Assembly: GCF_014207985.1 (NCBI RefSeq)
Contig: NZ_JACHMI010000001.1
Location: 1,843,001-1,907,000, forward strand
From: Nonomuraea rubra
Lineage (GTDB): Bacteria; Actinomycetota; Actinomycetes; Streptosporangiales; Streptosporangiaceae
Direction: 5' to 3'
Length of the DNA: 64,000 bases
Of the stretch, positions 46,461 through 55,639 are shown one piece after another (position 1 is the first letter of the stretch; each line of letters opens with the position of its first letter). Made by a program: the position numbers and the translations under genes. The notes under the pieces are model-generated. The model saw only the letters and a list, made by a program, of their open reading frames with translations, had not been told where the DNA came from and did not search any database.

Positions 46461-47570
46461 GTGTGGTGCCCTGGTGGCGTGAAGTTGTCGATCTTGCGTG
46501 GGTGGATGACCCGCGCTTGGGCTGGCGATGCCGGGCTGGCGGTTGTGGTACTGGTGGCGGAGCTCGGCCCGTTCATCCAGTGGCCAGGCACCGGACCTGT
46601 GCTGACGACGGTCGCCGCGGCGGGCCTCATGCTGCTGCGACGACGCCATCCGGTGGTCGTGGCGGTGCTCGTCGGTGCCCTGTACGTGATTGCCTACCAG
46701 ATGCCAGTGCCCGACGCGCCAGTCAGCGCCATGCTCATCGCACTCTACTCCGTGGGCCGGCACACCGCCGTGCTGCCCTCGACCGCTGTAGCCACGGCCG
46801 CCGTCGTCGTTGGTGCCCTCGTCCACAGGTTGAGCTGGGAGTACGACGTCTCGATGACGCTAGGTCTCTCGCTGCCGCCCGCCCTGCCCGTGGCGGCAGG
46901 GCACGTCGTGCGCCTGCGCAAGGAGCTGGGCCAGCGCAGGGAGCAGCAGGCGGCGGAGAACGCGGTGCGTGCCGAGCGTCGCCGCCTCGCTCGCGAGCTG
47001 CACGACGTGATCGCCCATCATGTCAGCGTGGTGAACCTGTACATGGGCGTGGCCAGGAGGACAATCCCCGCCGATCCGGAGCGGGCCCGGCAGGCTCTGC
47101 TCACCGGCGAGGACACGGCCCGCCAGGCGATGACGGAATTGCGCCACCTGCTGGACGTGCTGCGTACCGACGGCGAGCCGATCGAGAGCCAGGCGGGTGC
47201 CGGGGCGCCCGGGCTGCCAGCGTTGGTCGAGGAGTCCGGCGACGCGGTGCTGGAGATTTCAGGGGCCGCTGTCGAGCTGCCGACGGCCGTGGACCACACG
47301 GTCTATCGCCTCGTCCAAGAGGCGCTCACGAACACCCGCAAGCACGCGGCGGGTGCCCGCTCCACGGTCCGGCTGGCCTACCTGCCCGGCCTTTTGGAGG
47401 TTGAGGTCACCGACGACGGGCGGCCGCGTCCGGGCGGCGGCGGTCTGGGGCTCGGGCTGGCAGGGATGGCCGAACGGGTGTCGTTGTGCGGAGGAGAGCT
47501 GCGTGCGGGGCCTGCGCCCGAGGGAGGATTCGTGGTACATGCTCGCCTTCCGCTGACGGAGAAGATGTGA
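46461..47570 (+). CDS. Two-component sensor histidine kinase (NarL-type, HisKA_3)
   Basis: The start is uncertain: GTG at 46461 or 46479, or ATG at 46506; none has a strong ribosome binding site. The N-terminal half has about five TM helices with short loops. Then comes a coiled linker (RLRKELGQRREQQAAENAV) and the HisKA_3 dimerisation box RRLARELHDVIAHHVSVVN with the phospho-His (residue 181 from the first start). ATPase motifs are VYRLVQEALTNTRKHAAGA (N box) and GGLGLGLAGMAERV (G box). The stop overlaps the response-regulator start (GTGA). It probably senses membrane stress for the convergent ABC transporter. Confidence 0.9.
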   Translation: MWCPGGVKLSILRGWMTRAWAGDAGLAVVVLVAELGPFIQWPGTGPVLTTVAAAGLMLLRRRHPVVVAVLVGALYVIAYQMPVPDAPVSAMLIALYSVGRHTAVLPSTAVATAAVVVGALVHRLSWEYDVSMTLGLSLPPALPVAAGHVVRLRKELGQRREQQAAENAVRAERRRLARELHDVIAHHVSVVNLYMGVARRTIPADPERARQALLTGEDTARQAMTELRHLLDVLRTDGEPIESQAGAGAPGLPALVEESGDAVLEISGAAVELPTAVDHTVYRLVQEALTNTRKHAAGARSTVRLAYLPGLLEVEVTDDGRPRPGGGGLGLGLAGMAERVSLCGGELRAGPAPEGGFVVHARLPLTEKM

Positions 47571-48235
47571 TCAAAGTACTGCTCGTGGACGACCACGCCG
47601 TGGTCCGGGCTGGACTGCGCCTGCTGCTCGACACCGGGCCCGGGCTGATGACCGTGGGGGAGGCTGCCGACGGGCTGGACGCGGTGCGGCAGTCCCATGT
47701 CCTGCGGCCGGACGTGGTGCTGATGGACCTGCACCTGCCGGGCATGGACGGGGTAGCGGCCACGAGGCGCATCGTCACCGAGCTGCCGAGCACGAAGGTG
47801 CTGGCGTTGAGCACGTTCGACCTGGAGGAGCACGTGGTGGCGGCACTGCGGGCGGGCGCGTCGGGGTTCCTGCCCAAGGACGTCTCGCCGGAGGAGCTGA
47901 TCGACGGCATCAGGATCGTCCACCGGGGCGAGGCGACGGTGGCGCCCCGGCTGCTGCTAGGCCTGATCGGTACGTTTGTCCGGCCCACCCGGACGCGGGC
48001 GGTCCCGGTGCCCACGGAGCTGGCCGGGCTCAGCGACCGGGAGCGGCAGGTGCTCGAGCTCATCGCCCGCGGGCTGTCCAACCATGAGATCGCCGCCGAG
48101 ACCGGGCTCGCGGTCTCGACGGTGAAGAACCGCGTCACCGACGTGTTCGCCAAGCTGGAGTTACGGGACCGGGCCCAGGCGGTGATCGTCGCCTATGAGG
48201 CCGGGCTCGTGATTCCTGGCGATCACCTACGCTGA
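47567..48235 (+). CDS. NarL/LuxR-type response regulator
   Basis: The GTG at 47567 overlaps the kinase stop by four bases, giving 222 residues. The receiver domain has VLLVDDHAVVRAGL, the phospho-acceptor Asp54 in VVLMDLHLPGMDG and the Lys in GFLPKDVSPEEL. The C-terminal LuxR helix-turn-helix is LSDRERQVLELIARGLSNHE with IAAETGLAVSTVKNRVTDVF. It pairs with the kinase upstream. The ABC transporter genes run in the opposite direction and end 26 bp beyond its stop; regulation of them is plausible but not shown. Confidence 0.93.
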   Translation: MIKVLLVDDHAVVRAGLRLLLDTGPGLMTVGEAADGLDAVRQSHVLRPDVVLMDLHLPGMDGVAATRRIVTELPSTKVLALSTFDLEEHVVAALRAGASGFLPKDVSPEELIDGIRIVHRGEATVAPRLLLGLIGTFVRPTRTRAVPVPTELAGLSDRERQVLELIARGLSNHEIAAETGLAVSTVKNRVTDVFAKLELRDRAQAVIVAYEAGLVIPGDHLR

Positions 48236-48261
48236 GCCCACGCCGGCCCGGCCGGGCGCGG

Positions 48262-49014
48262 TCAGCCCCGGTTCGCGATGCCGGCGACGACCTCCTCGGT
48301 CGTCGGTGCCTCCATGACGTCCACCAGCCGCCCGTCACTTAGGACGAGAACCCTGTCGGCGCGCGAGGCGACGGCCGGGTCATGGGTGACCATGATGACC
48401 GTCTGCCCCAGGACGTCGACCACGAGCCGCAGCAGGTCCAGGACCTCCCGTCCTGATCTGGTGTCGAGATTGCCCGTCGGCTCGTCGGCGAAGACCACCT
48501 CAGGCCCCGCCACGAGCGCGCGGCAGATGGCCACCCGTTGCTGCTGCCCGCCTGACAGTTCGTGTGGCCGCCGGTGCGCATGATCGGCGACACCCGTCCG
48601 GTTCACCAGTTCCTCCACCCAGCCGGGAGCCGCCTTCGTCCTGGCCAGCCGCAGCGGAAGCTCGATATTCTCCCTCGCGGTGAGCGCGGGCAGCAGATTG
48701 AACGCCTGGAAGACGAACCCGATCCGCTGCCCGTGCAGCTCGGACAGCTCGGCCCCGGTCAACGTCGTGAGGTCGGCGCCGCCCACATGGACCGAGCCCG
48801 AGGTGGGCCGGGTGAGCCCGGCGGCACACTGCAGCAACGTGGTCTTGCCCGAGCCGGACGGCCCCATCACCGCCGTGAACGAGCCGCGCGCGAAGGCATG
48901 GCTGACTTCGCGCAGAGCGGTCACCGCCGAAGGCCCCGCGCCATATACCTTGCCGACGCAGTCCAAGCGCACCGCGGGCTCCAGGCCGCTCACGCCAGAA
49001 TGTGTCCCGTTCAT
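48262..49014 (-). CDS. ABC transporter ATPase (MacB/LolD type)
   Basis: This 250-residue protein has Walker A VMGPSGSGKTTLLQC (residues 50-64), the Q-loop FVFQAFNLLPALTARENIELP characteristic of MacB/LolD exporters, the signature LSGGQQQRVAICRAL, Walker B EVVFADEPTGNLD, and the H-loop VIMVTHDPAVA. The start overlaps the stop of the permease (ATGA). With the FtsX-type permease it forms an ATP-driven mechanotransmission or antimicrobial-peptide exporter at the membrane. Confidence 0.93.
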   Translation of the reverse strand: MNGTHSGVSGLEPAVRLDCVGKVYGAGPSAVTALREVSHAFARGSFTAVMGPSGSGKTTLLQCAAGLTRPTSGSVHVGGADLTTLTGAELSELHGQRIGFVFQAFNLLPALTARENIELPLRLARTKAAPGWVEELVNRTGVADHAHRRPHELSGGQQQRVAICRALVAGPEVVFADEPTGNLDTRSGREVLDLLRLVVDVLGQTVIMVTHDPAVASRADRVLVLSDGRLVDVMEAPTTEEVVAGIANRG

Positions 49015-51524
49015 GCCAAACCCTGCCTCTCGTTTCTCATGGCGACGCGGACGACCAGCAGCGACCCCGCCAGGGCGGCCAGGAGCGCGCCGCCGCCGAG
49101 CGCGGCAAGCCAGTCAAAGGGGATGAAGGACAACGTCCCGGCCAGTCCGCCGGGCTCGCTCACGGCGTGCACGAGCGCCATCCAAGCGGTCGTGGCCAGG
49201 GACAGCACAAGGACGGGCACGACGGTGAGCGCGCTCTCCCAGCAGACCATCCTCATCACCTGGCCCCGCCGCATGCCGAGGTGGCGCATGCCGGTGAACT
49301 CCCGCCTGCGGTCCACGAGCGTCAGGCACAGACTGTTGACCGCGGCCACCAGGCAGAACAGCGCGACCAGCACGGAGACGTAGGGCATGAAGCGGTTCTG
49401 CGCGGCATGCTCCTGGCTCCTGCGCCACATGTACTCCTGCTTGGTGAAGGACTCGACGGCCGAACGGGCGTCCACGATCTCGCTGGGGTCGGCGCCCCGC
49501 ACGTAGATCAGCTCGTGCAGCTCCGACGTCAGATGGGTGGCGGAGATGGCCTTGGCGGGCAACAGCATCGACTTCACTTCGGGAGCAGAAGTGTAGATAG
49601 TGGTCACCGTGTAGGAAGAGCCCTCGGCCACTCCGGGGAAGCGGATCCGCAGGCGCGACCCGAGCCCGGCCCCATAACGAGCTGCCAGCGAGTCGTCGAT
49701 GGCGATCTCGCCTTCGCCCAGGTCGCGGGGCGGCCGGCCGCGTATCGACAAATCGAGGGCCTGGGTGATGTCGCCGGTGAACATGGTGGCGGAGAAGGGC
49801 GGCGGGTTCGGAGCGAGCGGTCGGCCCTCCACTGACACAGCCGCCGGTATCGAGCCGATTCCGACTGCGGCGGACGTGCCGTCGTGTGCCAGGATGCGGC
49901 GTCGCAGTTCTTCCGACAGCGCGCTGGCGCCGGCGGCGGGTCGCAGCACGTGGTCGGCGCGGAGGTCCCTGACGGCGTCCGAGGCCCTTCTCCAGTTGTA
50001 GAAGAGCTGTGTGCCCGCGACCACGCCGACCAGTGTCACGCCGAGCGTCAGTGACGCCACAGCGCCGGCGTACCTGCGGTGGTTGAAGACCACGCTGGCG
50101 ACCGCGAGGTAGCCACCCACCCGTGACGCGTGGGTGATCCCGGGCCGCACCAGCTTGCCCGCGACCAGCACAACCCACGGCGCGAGCAGCCCGACCGCCG
50201 CCACAGCCAGGCACACCGTGACGACCTGGAGGAGCGTCAGGCTAGGTGCCTCCGGCGGGATCACCTCCCACAGCAGTGCTGCGGACAAGGCCCCGGCCCC
50301 TGCCAGCAGCGCCAGGCCGGTCAGCAGCCGTCCCATGCCGAGTCGTCGGCCCTGCGCCGGGGTCTCGCCCAGCGCGTCGCCCGGCCGGATGCGCAGCGCG
50401 CGCCGTACCGAGATCAGGTTCGCCGTCAGAGCCATGGCGAGGGTGAATGCGAGCGTCCACAACCCGGGCGCCGGGCGGTACCCGACCTCGAACGCCACGC
50501 TCACGGCGCCGAAGTCGCGGAAGCGGACCGCGACGACCGGCGCGAGGAGCATGCCGAGCGGGATCGCTACGGCACAGGCCACGACGGAGAGCAGCATTCC
50601 CTCCGCGAGCAGCATGCGGCGGATCTGCCCGGGGCGGGCGCCGATGGCTCGCAAAACGGCGATCTCCGTGCCGCGGCGCCGGATCGACATGCCCATGGCA
50701 GCGGCGATCATGCCCGTCGAGACCAGGGCCGTGATCCACACCGAGAACCACATGGTGTTGAAACCCTCAGGGGACAGGATGTTGTTCTCCTGCTCGCCGC
50801 GGCCCGCGCCCACGGCGACGCTGATGACCCGCAGGCCAGGCGTGTTGTACGGCTCCACTGCCTTCGCCACGGCCACCCGCAGCGCTTCCGTGCCGACGCC
50901 CGGCCGGGGGTGAACCCCGAGCGCGTCGGCGCCGCGCCGGCCTCCGATCAGCTCCGCGACGTGGCCGTCGGCGAAGAACAGCGCCGACTGATAACGCCAG
51001 GCCGTGCCGGCCGCCGCCACGCCGACCACTTTGTGGGGACGGATGGTTCCCGCCACAGTGATCTCGACCCGGTCCCCGATCCCCATCTGTGCGGCAGCGG
51101 CCAGGCGCGCGTCGACGACCACCTCGCCGCGGGCCCGCGGCGGCCGCCCGTCGCGGAGCTGGAACGGCGTCAGCCTGGCGCTCGACCAGCCATGTCCCCA
51201 CGGCCATGGGTTCTGGTCCCCGGGCACCCGCACCGGAGTCCCGCGAGCGGACAGGCCGGCGGGGAAGCTGTGCTCGGGCACCGTCGCCGCCACCTCGGGG
51301 AGCGCCTTCACGGCCGCCACCAGACCGGGTGAGATCGCCCCTCCGGTCGTGCCGACCACCAGCGGGACACCCGCGTACCGCTCCACGGGGACCTCCTGCC
51401 GGTCCGTGGCGTCGACGACGAACCACAGAGAGCCGACCGCGGTCGCCGCGACGACCAGCGTGATCAGCGTGCCGATCAGGCTCCCCGGATGCCATCGCAG
51501 CGTCCGCCACGCCAACCACGTCAT
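49011..51524 (-). CDS. ABC transporter permease with two FtsX domains
   Basis: The ATG at 51522-51524 with GGAGGTGG upstream gives 837 residues; an earlier start at 51608 is unsupported. The N-terminal TM (LAWRTLRWHPGSLIGTLITL) is followed by a large extracytoplasmic MacB_PCD-like domain, three TMs (MWFSVWITALVSTGMIAAAM, MLLSVVACAVAIPLGMLL, a third near residue 370), a centre with further TMs, a second extracytoplasmic domain, and a final FtsX triple (FMPYVSVLVALFCLVAAVNS, SALTVVPVLVLSLATTAWMA and a C-terminal helix). Repeated RRRGTEIAVLRAIGARPGQI and RRREFTGMRHLGMRRGQV blocks are the coupling helices. Confidence 0.92.
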   Translation of the reverse strand: MTWLAWRTLRWHPGSLIGTLITLVVAATAVGSLWFVVDATDRQEVPVERYAGVPLVVGTTGGAISPGLVAAVKALPEVAATVPEHSFPAGLSARGTPVRVPGDQNPWPWGHGWSSARLTPFQLRDGRPPRARGEVVVDARLAAAAQMGIGDRVEITVAGTIRPHKVVGVAAAGTAWRYQSALFFADGHVAELIGGRRGADALGVHPRPGVGTEALRVAVAKAVEPYNTPGLRVISVAVGAGRGEQENNILSPEGFNTMWFSVWITALVSTGMIAAAMGMSIRRRGTEIAVLRAIGARPGQIRRMLLAEGMLLSVVACAVAIPLGMLLAPVVAVRFRDFGAVSVAFEVGYRPAPGLWTLAFTLAMALTANLISVRRALRIRPGDALGETPAQGRRLGMGRLLTGLALLAGAGALSAALLWEVIPPEAPSLTLLQVVTVCLAVAAVGLLAPWVVLVAGKLVRPGITHASRVGGYLAVASVVFNHRRYAGAVASLTLGVTLVGVVAGTQLFYNWRRASDAVRDLRADHVLRPAAGASALSEELRRRILAHDGTSAAVGIGSIPAAVSVEGRPLAPNPPPFSATMFTGDITQALDLSIRGRPPRDLGEGEIAIDDSLAARYGAGLGSRLRIRFPGVAEGSSYTVTTIYTSAPEVKSMLLPAKAISATHLTSELHELIYVRGADPSEIVDARSAVESFTKQEYMWRRSQEHAAQNRFMPYVSVLVALFCLVAAVNSLCLTLVDRRREFTGMRHLGMRRGQVMRMVCWESALTVVPVLVLSLATTAWMALVHAVSEPGGLAGTLSFIPFDWLAALGGGALLAALAGSLLVVRVAMRNERQGLA

Positions 51525-52015
51525 CTCTCGCCACCTCCAGCTCGTCGATCCATGCATCCCAGCGTGCCGCTCGTCATGATCTGGTTCTTCGATCGCGGGG
51601 AGGATCATCGCGAGGGACCTAGGGCCCCATTTGCGTGCTGGGGAGGACGGTGGTCCCTCCTTCAGAAATCACCATCGGCACACGGCGATCACCTCGTTCT
51701 CCAGCAGCCACCGACTGTCGTGGAGGTCGGCACTGACCGCGGTCAAGACAGGCCGGTGGACCCCGAAAGTCCTGCGTACCGCGCCACTCATGTCCGCGTA
51801 GCGGCGTCCGATTGGTGCATAGTCACCTCGAAACTGGCCTCGGCCGCTATCGGGCACCCCATGGACGGTGAGGTCGTCCGCGAACAGGGAAGGGAGACAT
51901 GCGCAGGTGGACCAACGCTTTGTGATTCTCGGCTCGACGTGGCTCAGTTGTCCGCCCCGGCCTCAGATTCGGCGTCCGGCGCCCGCACGACGCCCGCGAC
52001 ACCGTCGCCTTCTAG
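51525..52015. other. Promoter region of the ABC operon and unassigned sequence
   Basis: The first part should carry the promoter of the permease-ATPase operon. A leftward frame at 51669-51857 is annotated separately. Nothing else is supportable. Confidence 0.35.
51669..51857 (-). pseudogene. Possible gene remnant
   Basis: A 62-codon frame with protein-like content (YADMSGAVRRTFGVHRPVL, then TAVSADLHDSRWLLENEVI and AVCRW) ends in TGA. The frame stays open to the right (FADDLTVHGVPDSGRG) without a start signal. Family not recognised. Confidence 0.3.
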
Positions 52016-52594
52016 TTGTCGCAAGCCACCGGCCACAACCGCGCCGAACTGGAGCATCGACTCACCCACGCCAACGACCGCAATGTCAAGATCCACAGCA
52101 ACCCGCCCTGCGGCATCGCGGCAGGCTACGTCGAGGGCCGCGGCGGGTTGATTCAGAAGACCTGGCCGCCCGCTGACAGTGTGGCCGACGAGCCCGCGGC
52201 CATCATCACGCCGGGCCAGCAACACGCCTTCGTCCGCGCGCCAGACGGCTGGTCGTCATACCTGGTGGGACTCCAGTACGAATTCCCCGCCGGCAGCTGA
52301 CCTGGCCGGCCACCCGGTCGTGGTGGTCTTCGGCGACTAGCAGCATGTCTGGGCCGTGGGAACCGACGGCGGACTGCACCACATGTGGTGGACCAAGGGG
52401 CCTGGCATCCGGCCGGAAATCTGGGTGGGGACCGTGCGGGGGGCCCGACGTCGTTCAGGCACCGCGGCCAGCTCCGCGTGTTCGTAGTCGGCGCGCAGCA
52501 CTGGCCGTCGCACTGGTGGTGGGACTCCGATACCCAGTTGGTCAAGTGGCAGACCTGGGTCGGCCCCACCTTGCGCCGTAACTCCGGCGGTTAG
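52016..52594 (+). pseudogene. Lectin-like (PLL/tectonin-type) repeat protein, broken
   Basis: Pieces of a Trp-rich propeller-like lectin occur in three frames: QQHAFVRAPDGWSSYLVGLQ, then QHVWAVGTDGGLHHMWWTKG after an in-frame TAG near 52338, then WPSHWWWDSDTQLVKWQTWV. The Q-H-V/A-x-x-x-G-x-D-G-x-x-x-x-x-W pattern is characteristic of PLL-type domains. No signal peptide or intact start is visible. Confidence 0.55.
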
Positions 52595-52799
52595 CGCCGT
52601 GGTCCCATGCCACTTTCCTCTCATCAAGCGGCACAAGAATCGGTAATCCACCTCCACTCAACCTGGGGCACCCCAGCGGGCTCCACCGAAGAGGGGGGCC
52701 GAGAGGGCCGATGCGGCCGCTGACGGGCACGCACCGGACGTCAAGCACGCCGACTGTGAGCCTGCCGACAATTCCATCCATGCTGGTCAAGCGGCGTGT

Positions 52800-53470
52800 G
52801 AGTATTCATGGAGGATGCCGCCGAGCCGGTCTGGTCGGCGTATGAGAAGTTCGTGGCGGCAGGTCTGCGCCCATCGCTCCATGATGGAGTTCGTCTGCGG
52901 CCTCCGAATGCCGGTGAGCACCGTCGTGATGCGGTCTCGGCGAGGACCTCCTCCATGAGGGCCGGGAACTTCCGTCCCCTGTCTCGGAGCAGGAAGCGCG
53001 CTCGGCAGCCTTCATCGTCCAGGTCCATCACCAGGTTTGATCGCCTGGGTGGCCCAATCCCCGGTGGGGTGAGCGGTGGTGCCGAGCACGCGGATGCGTC
53101 TGGTGGCGTGTTCGATGATGGTCAGGATGTACTGGCGTTGTCCGCTGGAAGTGACGGTCTCGATGAAGTCGCAGGCCAGCAGGGCGTCGGCTTGCGAGCG
53201 CAGGAAGTCGGCCCAGGTGGTGAACGCCGCTCGGGTGCCGGGCCGAGGCCTGCCTGTTTGAGGATCTCGCAGACGGTGGACGGCGAGACCTTGATGCCGA
53301 GTGTGGTGAGCTCGCCGTGGATTCGCCGGTAGCCCCAGCCGGGGTTCTCCCGAACCAGGCGCACAATGAAGGCGCTGATGGGGCAGACCGTGGGTGGGCG
53401 CCCGGGCCGCTTCGGCTGACATGCATGGGCGTGACGACGTTTCGTCGGGTCGCGTTACCAGCGTAGGAGG
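52800..53470 (-). pseudogene. IS3/IS481-type (rve integrase) transposase, frameshifted
   Basis: Read right to left: [20 protein letters not shown] and [19 protein letters not shown] (HTH_21-like), then [20 protein letters not shown] with the first catalytic Asp, [20 protein letters not shown], and DDEGCRARFLLRDRGRKFPA containing the second (LRDRG). These blocks are in different frames. The final third is present only as scraps (TNSIMERWAQTCRHELL, with the catalytic Glu). The element is dead. Confidence 0.7.
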
Positions 53471-53797
53471 GTGTCCCGACGGACGAGGAGCCGCAGCTGG
53501 CGCAGGACCTCGCGCGGCAGTGAGGTCAAGGGCGCGGCGAGAAGGGCCTGTCCTCGGGCGCGAATCTTACTCTGGTGTCAGCGCCGAGTTGGCGTTCAAG
53601 ACGGTGGTCTGATGACGCAAGACGAGAATCTCCACGTCCTTGTCCCGATCACTCATGGGGAGCAACCGCAGCGCGGCGAAGGCGTTCGTGACGCTGATGG
53701 TCACGCTCTCGCCGGCGAGGTCCACGTCGCGCGGACCGTGGAATGCCTCTCGTCGCCGCCATGAGGCCCACTGCCCTCGCGATCGCCGCTGGCCTGG
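53471..53797. other. Spacer with transposase scraps
   Basis: No complete gene. The leftmost part probably still belongs to the N-terminal region of the preceding transposase. Confidence 0.3.
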
Positions 53798-54847
53798 TCA
53801 GCGGGTTGGCGGGGCGGTGGAGGAGCGGACGACCAGCTCGTGCGGGAACAGCCGCCGCTCGGGCGTGGCCGCGCTCCCCGATAGCAGGAGTCGACCGGCC
53901 GTCTCCCCGATCTCCTGCTTGGCCTGCCGGATCGTGGTGAGCCCGGCTTCCTCGGCGGCGCTGTCGGAGAACCCCACTATCGACAGCTGTCCGGGCACCT
54001 CCAGCCCCAGGTCGGCGGCAGCGTCCAGGATGCCGAGCGCCAGTACGTCGGTGTTGGTGAGGATCGCGGTCGGCCGCGGCTCCCGGCCGAGCAGCGCGTG
54101 CCCCGCCCGCCGTCCCGCCTCGCGCGAGTTGCGCGCCACCTCGTAGAACGGCACTCCGGCCCAGTCGAGACCGGCCTGCTCGCAGGCCGTCTGGTAGCCG
54201 CCGCGCCGCGCCCGCATGGCCTCGAACGCCGCGCCCCGCTGCCGCTCCTGGTCGGCCCAGCCGGTGTAGCCGTCCTCGTGCAGCCCGACCATGGCGACCC
54301 CCAGGCGCCGGTGCCCGAGCTCCAGCACGTGCCGCGCCGCCGCCGCGCCTGCCGCCGGCTCGTCGATGCCGAGGAAGGGATGCCCCGGCACGTACGGCTC
54401 GTCCACCACCACGACGGGCAGCTTTCTGGCCAGCACCTCCGCCAGAGCCGGATGCCCGTCGGGCAGTGACATCACGCAGAACGCATCGACCACCGCGTCC
54501 CTGACCGTGTCGCTGCGCCGGTCGCCGTGCGGCAGCGGCAGGATGAGCAGGCCCACGCCCGCGTCTTCTGCCGCGGTGGCCAGCCCCTGAAAGAAGCCGA
54601 TCGCGTACGGGTCGGCGAACGCGTACGCCAGCGTCTCGCTGAACAGCAGGCCGAGCGCGCCCGCCCGGCCGAGCCTAAGGGAACGCGCGGTGGGATTGGG
54701 GCCGGCGTAGCCGAGTTCGTCGGCCACCTGGAGGATTCGCTGCCGGAGCCCGTCGCTGAGCTGGTCGGGGCGGGAGAAGGCGTAGGACACGGTGGCCCGG
54801 GACACACCGAGGCGGTCGGCGATCGTCTGGAGCGTGACCTTGGCCAT
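53798..54847 (-). CDS. LacI-family transcriptional repressor
   Basis: This 349-residue protein begins with the LacI helix-turn-helix and hinge (LQTIADRLGVSRATVSYAFS, RQRILQVADELGYAGPNPTA). The periplasmic-binding-like effector domain follows (LGLLFSETLAYAFADPYAIG, VVVVDEPYVPGHPFLGIDEP, HVLELGHRRLGVAMVG, AILTNTDVLALGILDAAADL, LSIVGFSDSAAEEAGLTTIR). The spacer upstream holds two tandem perfect palindromes that fit a LacI operator, one touching the ribosome binding site of the divergent gene. Autoregulation and repression of the rightward genes are therefore likely. Usual ligands are sugars. Confidence 0.93.
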   Translation of the reverse strand: MAKVTLQTIADRLGVSRATVSYAFSRPDQLSDGLRQRILQVADELGYAGPNPTARSLRLGRAGALGLLFSETLAYAFADPYAIGFFQGLATAAEDAGVGLLILPLPHGDRRSDTVRDAVVDAFCVMSLPDGHPALAEVLARKLPVVVVDEPYVPGHPFLGIDEPAAGAAAARHVLELGHRRLGVAMVGLHEDGYTGWADQERQRGAAFEAMRARRGGYQTACEQAGLDWAGVPFYEVARNSREAGRRAGHALLGREPRPTAILTNTDVLALGILDAAADLGLEVPGQLSIVGFSDSAAEEAGLTTIRQAKQEIGETAGRLLLSGSAATPERRLFPHELVVRSSTAPPTR

Positions 54848-54882
54848 GGCCCCACCGTATCGAAAAGCCTTGCACCACCGTT

Positions 54883-54896
54883 CTTAATTGATTAAG
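54883..54896. promoter_or_regulatory. LacI-type operator 1
   Basis: CTTAATTGATTAAG has perfect 6-bp arms (CTTAAT and ATTAAG) around TG, in the LacI/divergent-gene spacer. It is AT-rich against a GC-rich background. Confidence 0.8.
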
Positions 54897-54898
54897 CT

Positions 54899-54912
54899 CT
54901 TAATTGATTAAG
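54899..54912. promoter_or_regulatory. LacI-type operator 2, abutting the ribosome binding site
   Basis: This repeats operator 1 exactly, 16 bp on (about 1.5 helical turns). Its last bases AAG begin the AAGGAGAG ribosome binding site of the gene at 54922. Confidence 0.8.
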
Positions 54913-54921
54913 GAGAGTCAT

Positions 54922-55110
54922 ATGGATGCCATGCAAGTGCTCGCTCATCAGACCGTGATGGGGTACCGGGAGTCCTTGGAAGAGGCGCTGCCGGGGGCGC
55001 CGCGCCGGCCGTACGGGGCGGGCCGGCCGGCGAGAGGGGTCCGTCACCGGCTGGCGTACTCGCTCAGATGGACCGCCGACCGGCTGGATCCTGCTTGCCG
55101 GGCCATCTGA
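54922..55110 (+). CDS. 62-aa protein downstream of the tandem LacI operators
   Basis: AAGGAGAG stands six bases ahead of the ATG at 54922. The product begins MDAMQVLAHQTVMGYRESLE and is Arg-rich (GAPRRPYGAGRPARGVRHRL). I do not recognise the family. Because the operator overlaps its leader, it is the obvious target of the LacI protein. It may be a truncated first part of the gene whose remains follow at 55106. Confidence 0.5.
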   Translation: MDAMQVLAHQTVMGYRESLEEALPGAPRRPYGAGRPARGVRHRLAYSLRWTADRLDPACRAI

Positions 55111-55318
55111 TGCTGCAGGCACGCCAGGCGCCATCCAGCTGTATCGGATACCCCCGGAGGGCGGCGAGGCGGAGACGCTGACCACCTGGCCGGCAGGGAT
55201 CTCCGACGACCTTCCACTGGCCAACGGCCAGCGGAACGCGGTGGCGGCCGGGGAGCCGCCGACCGATGAGGCCGAACGCAGGACAACCGAATGCGACGAC
55301 GCCAAGGTGTGGGGATAA
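55106..55318 (+). pseudogene. S9-peptidase N-terminal propeller fragment
   Basis: The frame reads IQLYRIPPEGGEAETLTTWP, then AGISDDLPLANG and later PPTDEAERRTTECDDAKVWG, and ends TAA. LYRxPxxGGExExLTxWPAG and the closing PPTDEExxR..DDAxVW are found in the propeller of acyl-aminoacyl peptidases. The catalytic hydrolase domain is gone. It probably once belonged to the LacI-controlled unit. Confidence 0.5.
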
Positions 55319-55639
55319 AGGTGCCCTGCAGCCGGTGTGGTTAGTCGAGCTGAACTCCGGCCGGGCGCGTATGGGTGAACGGACTCGGCGACAGGCATTC
55401 GGAGCCCGCCGATGACCCGATGGGTGGGCCCCGAAAGGGGACGGCTGGCTCAGGCAGTACTTTGTTCTCCTCGTCGCGGCCGTTACGTCCCCCGTCCTCG
55501 GGGCGGCGACCTTCGCCGTCACTCCACGACCGGGCTGACGGGAGCCGAGGTCGTCGCATTTATCACGTCAGTATGGCCATGGCCACGTGCGTCGTGGCGG
55601 CTATCAACGTTCAAGGCGAACCGGGCGACGCGCAAGGCC
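55319..55639. other. Stretch without a supportable gene
   Basis: Open frames lack motifs or start signals. Confidence 0.35.

Noticed and set aside
46205..47404. 399-codon + frame over the kinase
   Set aside because: Out-of-frame shadow; the kinase frame carries the H, N and G boxes.
50130..51332. Rightward 400-codon frame over the permease
   Set aside because: Antisense shadow without motifs; the permease has two FtsX domains on the other strand.
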